A DNA stretch of 64,000 bases from Rhodophyticola sp. CCM32. Its GTDB lineage: Bacteria > Pseudomonadota > Alphaproteobacteria > Rhodobacterales > Rhodobacteraceae. The stretch spans positions 434,001 through 498,000 of the forward strand of contig NZ_CP038492.1 of the NCBI RefSeq assembly GCF_004751985.1. Reading direction: 5' to 3'. Numbering within the stretch: position 1 is the first letter of the stretch; every line of letters begins with the position of its first letter. Below, one piece after another: positions 59,262-64,000 of the stretch. The notes below the pieces were generated by a model. That model was given only the letters and a program-made list of their open reading frames with translations, had not been told where the DNA came from and searched no databases. The position numbers were made by a program, and so were the translations under genes.

Positions 59262-60446
59262 CTACCGGCTCAACGCCCGCATGCCGCGATCCAGCCCTTC
59301 CAGGGTCATCGGCACCATCTGCCCCTGAAAAATCTCGGCGATCATTGCGGTCGACCGGGTATAGCGCCACTGCCTCTCGGGGGCCGGGTTGATCCAGAGA
59401 AAATCGGGCCATTGGCTGCAGGCGCGCTCCAGCCAGACCTGACCGGCCTCCGCATTCCAATGCTCATTCGCGCCGCCGGCAAAGGCGATCTCATAGGGGG
59501 ACATTGCCGCGTCTCCGACAAAAATACATTTGTAATCAGGCCCGTAGGTGTTCAACACATCCCATGTCGGGGTCTGTTCGCTCCACCGGCGGCGATTGTC
59601 GCGCCAGACGCTTTCATAGAGGCAATTGTGGAAATAGTAATGTTCCAGATGCTTGAATTCCGATTTCGCGGCGCTGAACAATTCCTCAACCACCTGCACA
59701 TGGTCATCCATTGACCCGCCCACATCCAGAAACAGCAGCACCTTCACCGCGTTGCGGCGTTCAGGCCGGGTTTTCACGTCCAGATACCCGTGTTCGGCGG
59801 TGGCCCGGATCGTGCCATCCAGATCCAGCTCATCCGTCGCGCCGGTCCGCGCCCATTGCCGCAGGCGTTTCAGAGCCACCTTGATGTTGCGGGTGCCCAG
59901 TTCCACATCGCCGTCAAGATTCCTGAAATCGCGTTTGTCCCAGACTTTCACCGCCCTCCGGTGGCGCGAGCTGTCCTGCCCGATCCGCACGCCTTCGGGG
60001 TTGTAGCCATAGGCCCCAAAGGGCGAGGTTCCGGCAGTGCCGATCCATTTATTGCCGCCCTGATGGCGGTTTTCCTGCTCTTTCAGCCGCTCGCGCAAGG
60101 TCTCCATCAGCTTGTCAAAGCCGCCCAGGGCCTCGATCTCGGCGCGTTCCTCCTCACTCAGGTGCTTTTCGGCCAGTTTCTCCAGCCAGTCCCGTGGGAT
60201 ATCGGTTGCCTCCAGCACCTGTTCGGCACTGATCTGTTCCAACCCGCCAAAGGCATGGGCAAAGGCGCGGTCGAACCGGTCCAGATGGCGTTCATCCTTC
60301 ACCATCGCGGCCCGGGCGAGGTAATAGAACCCATCCACATCATAGGTCACCAGACCGGCAGAGACGCCTTCGAGAAAGCTTAAGTATTCCCGCAGGCTGA
60401 CCGGGATACGGGCCATGCGGAGGGTTTCGAAAAACGGCAGGAACAT
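59262..60446 (-). CDS. VWA domain-containing protein (CoxE-like)
   Basis: A 394-residue CoxE-like protein. The N-terminal helical part reads MFLPFFETLRMARIPVSLRE, YLSFLEGVSAGLVTYDVDGF. The C-terminal von Willebrand A domain (about 215-390) has the MIDAS-like LLFLDVGGSMDDHVQVVEEL, the HYYFHNCLYESVW strand and CIFVGDAAMSPYEIA. Proteins of this type act with a MoxR AAA+ ATPase as chaperone-like pairs in cofactor or enzyme assembly. The MoxR gene is 2.3 kb upstream on the same strand (62762-63601), with three genes between. An RE/KH-rich middle region (residues 120-200) is a likely linker. Confidence 0.87.
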   Translation of the reverse strand: MFLPFFETLRMARIPVSLREYLSFLEGVSAGLVTYDVDGFYYLARAAMVKDERHLDRFDRAFAHAFGGLEQISAEQVLEATDIPRDWLEKLAEKHLSEEERAEIEALGGFDKLMETLRERLKEQENRHQGGNKWIGTAGTSPFGAYGYNPEGVRIGQDSSRHRRAVKVWDKRDFRNLDGDVELGTRNIKVALKRLRQWARTGATDELDLDGTIRATAEHGYLDVKTRPERRNAVKVLLFLDVGGSMDDHVQVVEELFSAAKSEFKHLEHYYFHNCLYESVWRDNRRRWSEQTPTWDVLNTYGPDYKCIFVGDAAMSPYEIAFAGGANEHWNAEAGQVWLERACSQWPDFLWINPAPERQWRYTRSTAMIAEIFQGQMVPMTLEGLDRGMRALSR

Positions 60447-60459
60447 GGGTGTAAGCCTG

Positions 60460-60624
60460 TCACGCGGGGGCAGGGATCACAAGCATTGCAAATGCGCCGA
60501 TCAGGAAACCGATCAGCCCGAAAATCGTGGCGTAATGCAACAGATCCAGCCGGTTGCCGCCCCGTCGTCTTGCCGTCCAGAGGCCCAGAAGAATACCCAG
60601 GCCAAAGCCGATGAAATGTAGCAT
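60460..60624 (-). CDS. Small membrane protein (54 residues)
   Basis: A short open frame between the VWA and DUF2927 genes: MLHFIGFGLGILLGLWTARR, RGGNRLDLLHYATIFGLIGF, LIGAFAMLVIPAPA. Two hydrophobic helices (about 3-17 and 31-50) are joined by a basic loop, so it should sit in the membrane as a hairpin with the Arg-rich loop in the cytoplasm. AGGGGG lies five bases before the ATG, a strong ribosome-binding site, which makes this a credible gene. It is 13 bp from the VWA start and 15 bp from the DUF2927 stop, so probably cotranscribed. Function unknown. Confidence 0.7.
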   Translation of the reverse strand: MLHFIGFGLGILLGLWTARRRGGNRLDLLHYATIFGLIGFLIGAFAMLVIPAPA

Positions 60625-60639
60625 ATCTGCCCCCTGGGG

Positions 60640-62010
60640 TCAGGCGTCAGGGCTGAGCGCCGCAACCTCGGTCATCCGGGCCCGAACGGCCTCGGTCCGG
60701 CCAAAGCCATATCGCCCCCAGCGCAGACTGTCGAGACGAACCGCACGCGCCTCGGACGGGCGGCCGGACAGGTCCAGCGCTTCGGCGCGGATCATCAGAA
60801 GCGTGGCCAGAAGGCTGGCATTTTCCGCCCGCGTGGCGGCGGGCATGGCGGCACCCGTCAGAGCCAGCGCCTGGTCCGCCTGACCGGATGACAATGCGAA
60901 GGCGGCAAGCTGCATATTGACATGGGCCTCCTGAATGCCGCCCGGCGCGATCCGGCTGTAAATCCGGCCTGCGGTCAGGAATGAGGCAAGCGAAAGCTCA
61001 GGGTCCCGAACCAGGGTCAGACGGCCAAGCGCGAAATAGGAAAATGCCAGGCGGTTGTCCTGCCAGCCCCGGGACTGGGCCAGGCTCAGGGCCATCCGCG
61101 CGGCCCCGATGCGCCTTGGTCCGCTGGTGTTGCGCCCCAGGGCGGTTTCAATTGCGCTGATCCAGGCCCGGGGGCTGTGGTCTGTGGTCCCTCTGCCCGG
61201 GTAATTGCCGCGGGGGTTCAGCCGGGACAGCAACCCGGGCAGGGTGGCGGCAGCCTGGGCCCGTGTCATCCCCGATCTCCAGTCAGAATTATTATAGACA
61301 CGCAGCACCAGCATATCGAATCCGGTCAGAACCGCGTTGAAATTGTCGTCATTGAATACGCTGTCAGACAGGCGGTAGAGGTCGTTCAGCGGGCCTATGG
61401 CCTGGCCGATTTCTTCATGCAGGCAATCGCGGATTTCCTGCGGGGCGACATCGGACGGAATGAAGACCGCGACCCGTTCGCGGGTGGTCAGGGTGGTCCA
61501 GTCCAGGCTTTGACTGTTGCGGGAATGGCGGAATTCATCCCAGCTGGATTGGCGCGGCACAACAAAACACGCGGCCTTTGGCACCACGCGCTGCATCCGG
61601 CTGCGCGGCAGCGTCTCGATGGTGATCGAGGCGGAGGTCTCCCCGCCGGGCGCCACGCGGGTGATGTCAATACGGGCCTCGCGGCGCAGACGGTTCAAAA
61701 GCCGGTCCAGATCCGGGCCAAGCGAGGCAGGCGCGCCGGGGGCCACAGTGACGGTGATCGGCCCTTCAAAACGGCTGAGATGGGTGATGGGCCGCCCGCT
61801 TTCCATCATGAAGCTCAGATCAAGAATATCCTGCGCAATCGCGGTGTTCGACCGGGTGGTGGCCCGTGCGGCGCGGGTGGAAAATTGTGCCATTGGCGGC
61901 AGGGCGGAGTGCGATTGCGAGTTGGCGTCGCGACGCTCGGGCATCTCGTTGAATTGGGATGGGTTGCAGGCGGTCAGGACCATAAGCCCGATTATCGAAA
62001 AAAGACGCAA
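60640..62010 (-). CDS. DUF2927 domain lipoprotein
   Basis: A 456-residue protein. With a TTG start at 62010 it begins as a lipoprotein signal (LRLFSIIGLMVLTAC), and GGAG lies eight bases upstream, so TTG fits better than any ATG. The middle (about 50-250) is the DUF2927 domain: AIAQDILDLSFMMESGRPIT, RFEGPITVTVAPG, CFVVPRQSS and CLHEEIGQAIGPLNDLYRLS with a HEE motif that looks peptidase-like. The C-terminal ~180 residues are helical repeats (ALSLAQSRGWQDNRLAFSYF). Role unknown. It lies five bp after the GNAT stop. Confidence 0.8.
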   Translation of the reverse strand: MRLFSIIGLMVLTACNPSQFNEMPERRDANSQSHSALPPMAQFSTRAARATTRSNTAIAQDILDLSFMMESGRPITHLSRFEGPITVTVAPGAPASLGPDLDRLLNRLRREARIDITRVAPGGETSASITIETLPRSRMQRVVPKAACFVVPRQSSWDEFRHSRNSQSLDWTTLTTRERVAVFIPSDVAPQEIRDCLHEEIGQAIGPLNDLYRLSDSVFNDDNFNAVLTGFDMLVLRVYNNSDWRSGMTRAQAAATLPGLLSRLNPRGNYPGRGTTDHSPRAWISAIETALGRNTSGPRRIGAARMALSLAQSRGWQDNRLAFSYFALGRLTLVRDPELSLASFLTAGRIYSRIAPGGIQEAHVNMQLAAFALSSGQADQALALTGAAMPAATRAENASLLATLLMIRAEALDLSGRPSEARAVRLDSLRWGRYGFGRTEAVRARMTEVAALSPDA

Positions 62011-62015
62011 AAAGA

Positions 62016-62465
62016 TTAACTCCGGGAATACTTCATGAAATTGGTTGGGGTGGCGACCCGGTCGTAAAGGGCGCGGGCCGGGGTGTTGTCGGTTTGGGTC
62101 AGCCAGTATACCGCGCCGCGACCGGCGGCATCGGCCTGTGCATAGACCGTTTCGATCAGGGCGCGGGCCACGCCTTTGCCACGGGCGGCCTGCGTGGTGA
62201 AAAGATCCTGCAGATAGGTCACCGGTTCGGTTTTCCAGCCATGGGAATGGGCAATCGCATGGACCAGCCCGACAGCGCTGGTGCCGGTCCATGCCAGCCA
62301 GCCCTGCATGTCATCCCGCGCGGGGTCGGTATAGCGGTCAAATGTCAGGGTATATTGTTCTTCCGGCAGCGCGGTTTCGTAAAACGCCAGATAATCCCGC
62401 CAAAGCGGTGCCCAAACGGACTTATCCCCGGGGCCAAGCGGGCGGATGGAAATGTCGAATGTCAC
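62016..62465 (-). CDS. GNAT family N-acetyltransferase
   Basis: A 149-residue acetyltransferase: FDISIRPLGPGDKSVWAPLW, the central strands WLAWTGTSAVGLVHAIAHSH, the acetyl-CoA loop QAARGKGVARALIETVYAQA and the C-terminal VYWLTQTDNTPARALYDRVA. The GTG start at 62465 places the conserved IRPL strand at the N-terminus; an in-frame start at 62537 would add 24 residues of unconserved sequence. The acceptor substrate is unknown. It is the first gene of GNAT-DUF2927-small protein-VWA. The 296 bp upstream, toward the MoxR gene, contain no convincing gene. Confidence 0.82.
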   Translation of the reverse strand: MTFDISIRPLGPGDKSVWAPLWRDYLAFYETALPEEQYTLTFDRYTDPARDDMQGWLAWTGTSAVGLVHAIAHSHGWKTEPVTYLQDLFTTQAARGKGVARALIETVYAQADAAGRGAVYWLTQTDNTPARALYDRVATPTNFMKYSRS

Positions 62466-62761
62466 GTCTTGTGCTGTCTGATCCGGTTCGCGCTGTCGTA
62501 ATAGGGAAACTGTGACACAGATTCCCCCCGTTGCCAAAAGCAGTTTGCAGTCTGGCGGTCAATATCGCGAGAGAAATGGCAGATGGAAAACCTGAAGCCG
62601 GAACTGCCCGAATGCAAGGCACACTTGGTCATCAGCGCCGGAAAACCCGGCAGGATCGACAGGGTGTTGCGGCATCCCGCCTGTCCCCGATGGCACAGAG
62701 TATAGCCGATACGCTGCGGGTGCGGCAGGATGCCCGCGATTAACGGTCAGGACGGGGTGGT

Positions 62762-63601
62762 TCAGCGCTGGCCGCGCGCCATGAAGGCCAGCCGTTCAAA
62801 GAGCGCCACATCCTGTTCGTTCTTGAGCAGCGCACCATGCAGTTTCGGCAACGCATTGGCCCCCTCCCGGCGCAAATCCTCCGGGTCCATATCCTCGGCC
62901 AGAAGCAGTTTCAGCCAGTCCAGAACCTCCGAGGTCGAGGGCTTTTTCTTCAACCCCTGCTGATCGCGAATCTCATAGAACCGGGTCAGCGCCGTGGTCA
63001 GCAGCGCCTGCTTGATGCCGGGGTGATGCACCTCGACAATCTGCTTCATCACCTCCATCTCGGGGAAACGGATATAGTGGAAGAAACAGCGGCGCAGAAA
63101 CGCATCCGGCAGCTCTTTTTCATTGTTTGAGGTGATGATGACGATGGGACGCTGGCGGGCGCTTATGGTCTCTCCGGTCTCATAGACAAAAAATTCCATA
63201 CGATCCAGCTCTTGTAGAAGATCATTCGGAAACTCGATATCGGCCTTGTCCACCTCGTCAATCAGCAACACCACCCGACCCTCGGCCTGAAACGCCTGCC
63301 ACAGCTTGCCGCGTTTGATGTAATTGGCCACATCATGCACACGTTCATCGCCCAGCTGGCTGTCCCGCAACCGGCTGACCGCATCATATTCATACAGGCC
63401 CTGCTGTGCCCTTGTGGTTGATTTGATGTGCCATTCGATGATCGGCAGGTCCAGCGCACCGGCCACCTGACGGGCCAGTTCGGTTTTGCCCGTGCCCGGC
63501 TCGCCCTTGACCAGAAGCGGACGCTCCAGCGTCACCGCCGCGTTGACCGCAACCGTCAGATCCTCGGTTGCCACATAGTTCCTTGTCCCGCTGAATTTCA
63601 T
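62762..63601 (-). CDS. MoxR family AAA+ ATPase
   Basis: A 279-residue AAA+ protein of the MoxR branch. Walker A is VKGEPGTGKTELARQVAGAL (about residue 32) and Walker B is VVLLIDEVDKADIEFPNDLL. Sensor 1 is IVIITSNNEKELPDAFLRRC, which includes the arginine-finger region, and the lid helix region is ALTRFYEIRDQQGLKKKPST. MoxR ATPases work with VWA proteins in maturing enzymes; the partner here is most likely the CoxE-like protein at 59262. The start MKFSGTRNYVATEDL is standard. Confidence 0.92.
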   Translation of the reverse strand: MKFSGTRNYVATEDLTVAVNAAVTLERPLLVKGEPGTGKTELARQVAGALDLPIIEWHIKSTTRAQQGLYEYDAVSRLRDSQLGDERVHDVANYIKRGKLWQAFQAEGRVVLLIDEVDKADIEFPNDLLQELDRMEFFVYETGETISARQRPIVIITSNNEKELPDAFLRRCFFHYIRFPEMEVMKQIVEVHHPGIKQALLTTALTRFYEIRDQQGLKKKPSTSEVLDWLKLLLAEDMDPEDLRREGANALPKLHGALLKNEQDVALFERLAFMARGQR

Positions 63602-63783
63602 GCAACCCTCTCAAAACTCTGGCGCTTCACTGGAATCCGAGTGCGGGATCCCTTGCGTTGGCCTTACCGGCACATTAGACGCGTGACAAGACACAGACAT
63701 TCGGATAATCGGGCCTTGGAAATGGCCGGATGGATGCAGAACCAAGAATGCAAAATCATTTCGGCTCCGATAAGGGGAATGAC

Positions 63784-64000
63784 ATGAAAGTCGAAGTCTT
63801 TCTGCCTGAAGACTATCGTCCCGCCGAGGACGAACCGTTTATGAACGAGCGCCAGGTGGAGTATTTCCGCCGCAAGCTGAACACCTGGAAAGAAGATCTT
63901 CTGGCGGGCAGTCGGGATACGGTCGCGGGTCTGCAGGATGGAACACGGAACATTCCCGATGTGGCGGATCGCGCATCGGAAGAAACCGACAGGGCGCTGG
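63784..64000 (+). CDS. dksA: RNA polymerase-binding transcription factor DksA (3' end beyond window)
   Basis: The first 72 residues of DksA: MKVEVFLPEDYRPAEDEPFM, NERQVEYFRRKLNTWKEDLL, then the long coiled-coil (SRDTVAGLQDGTRNIPDVAD, RASEETDRAL). DksA enters the secondary channel of RNA polymerase and acts with ppGpp. The C-terminal zinc finger lies outside the window. AAGGGGAATGAC is just before the ATG. It is divergent from the MoxR gene across 182 bp. Confidence 0.93.
   Translation, partial: MKVEVFLPEDYRPAEDEPFMNERQVEYFRRKLNTWKEDLLAGSRDTVAGLQDGTRNIPDVADRASEETDRAL

Noticed and set aside
62531..62743. 70-residue plus-strand frame between GNAT and MoxR genes
   Set aside because: No ribosome-binding site, no family resemblance and unusual composition; the stretch is better left as non-coding.

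Overview
The window is GC-rich, densely coded bacterial chromosome. Gene content and order point to an alphaproteobacterium of the Rhodobacteraceae (Rhodobacter/Roseobacter group). The evidence is an F1-only ATP synthase operon (atpHAGDC, without the F0 genes), the ihfB-lapA-trpF-trpB block, an NDUFS4-type complex I accessory protein, ltaE-ycgN-ribF, and several small families typical of that family (a PIN-domain protein after an RlmI-like methyltransferase, a DUF2927 lipoprotein, a CoxE-like VWA protein with a MoxR ATPase). The species cannot be named from the sequence alone.

Layout. 1-1.9 kb is an insertion-sequence graveyard: an IS5-family transposase cut by the window edge, a helix-turn-helix gene whose 5' end abuts an IS3 remnant, a truncated IS3 element, and a truncated second IS5-type transposase. 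1.95-7.1 kb holds an M23 peptidase, clpA (one apparent frameshift), gloB and a methyltransferase. 7.3-12.2 kb is the atpHAGDC operon with a clear intrinsic terminator. 12.4-20.1 kb is housekeeping: H-type lectin protein, prs, a frameshifted thioredoxin-fold isomerase followed by an alpha/beta hydrolase, ltaE, ycgN, ribF, uvrB. 20.5-23.4 kb has a secreted beta-propeller-like protein, a complex I accessory protein, a family 2 glycosyltransferase and tRNA-Arg(TCT). 23.6-30.2 kb has ihfB, lapA, trpF, trpB, DUF2237, DUF2332, pth and an FAD oxidoreductase. 30.2-34.3 kb is a fused indolepyruvate ferredoxin oxidoreductase with a divergent Lrp/AsnC regulator. 34.3-38.2 kb is a signalling module: a LuxR-type response regulator, a small periplasmic molybdopterin-fold protein and a hybrid histidine kinase. 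38.5-48.7 kb is one eight-gene leftward operon in which xanthine dehydrogenase (xdhABC) is followed by a BmpA-type purine/nucleoside ABC transporter that also carries a voltage-gated-type K+ channel gene. 49-52.5 kb is dnaE. 52.5-53.6 kb is an IS3 derivative that has destroyed an HNH-type gene. 53.7-64 kb holds an orphan fliM-like gene, a FAH-family hydrolase, a lipoprotein, rlmI-like, PIN, M48 peptidase, VWA, DUF2927, GNAT, MoxR and the start of dksA.

The most unusual signals are repeats. One family (at 28.6, 38.3 and 54.8 kb) has a copy with about 24-bp terminal inverted repeats, so it looks like a MITE. A second family (25.1 and 59.2 kb) also appears inside xdhB, where about 57 extra codons interrupt the protein in frame. 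Two genes (clpA and the isomerase) are broken by single-base loss in homopolymer runs, and the hydrolase start may be affected by a third run. Sequencing error therefore has to be weighed against real decay.
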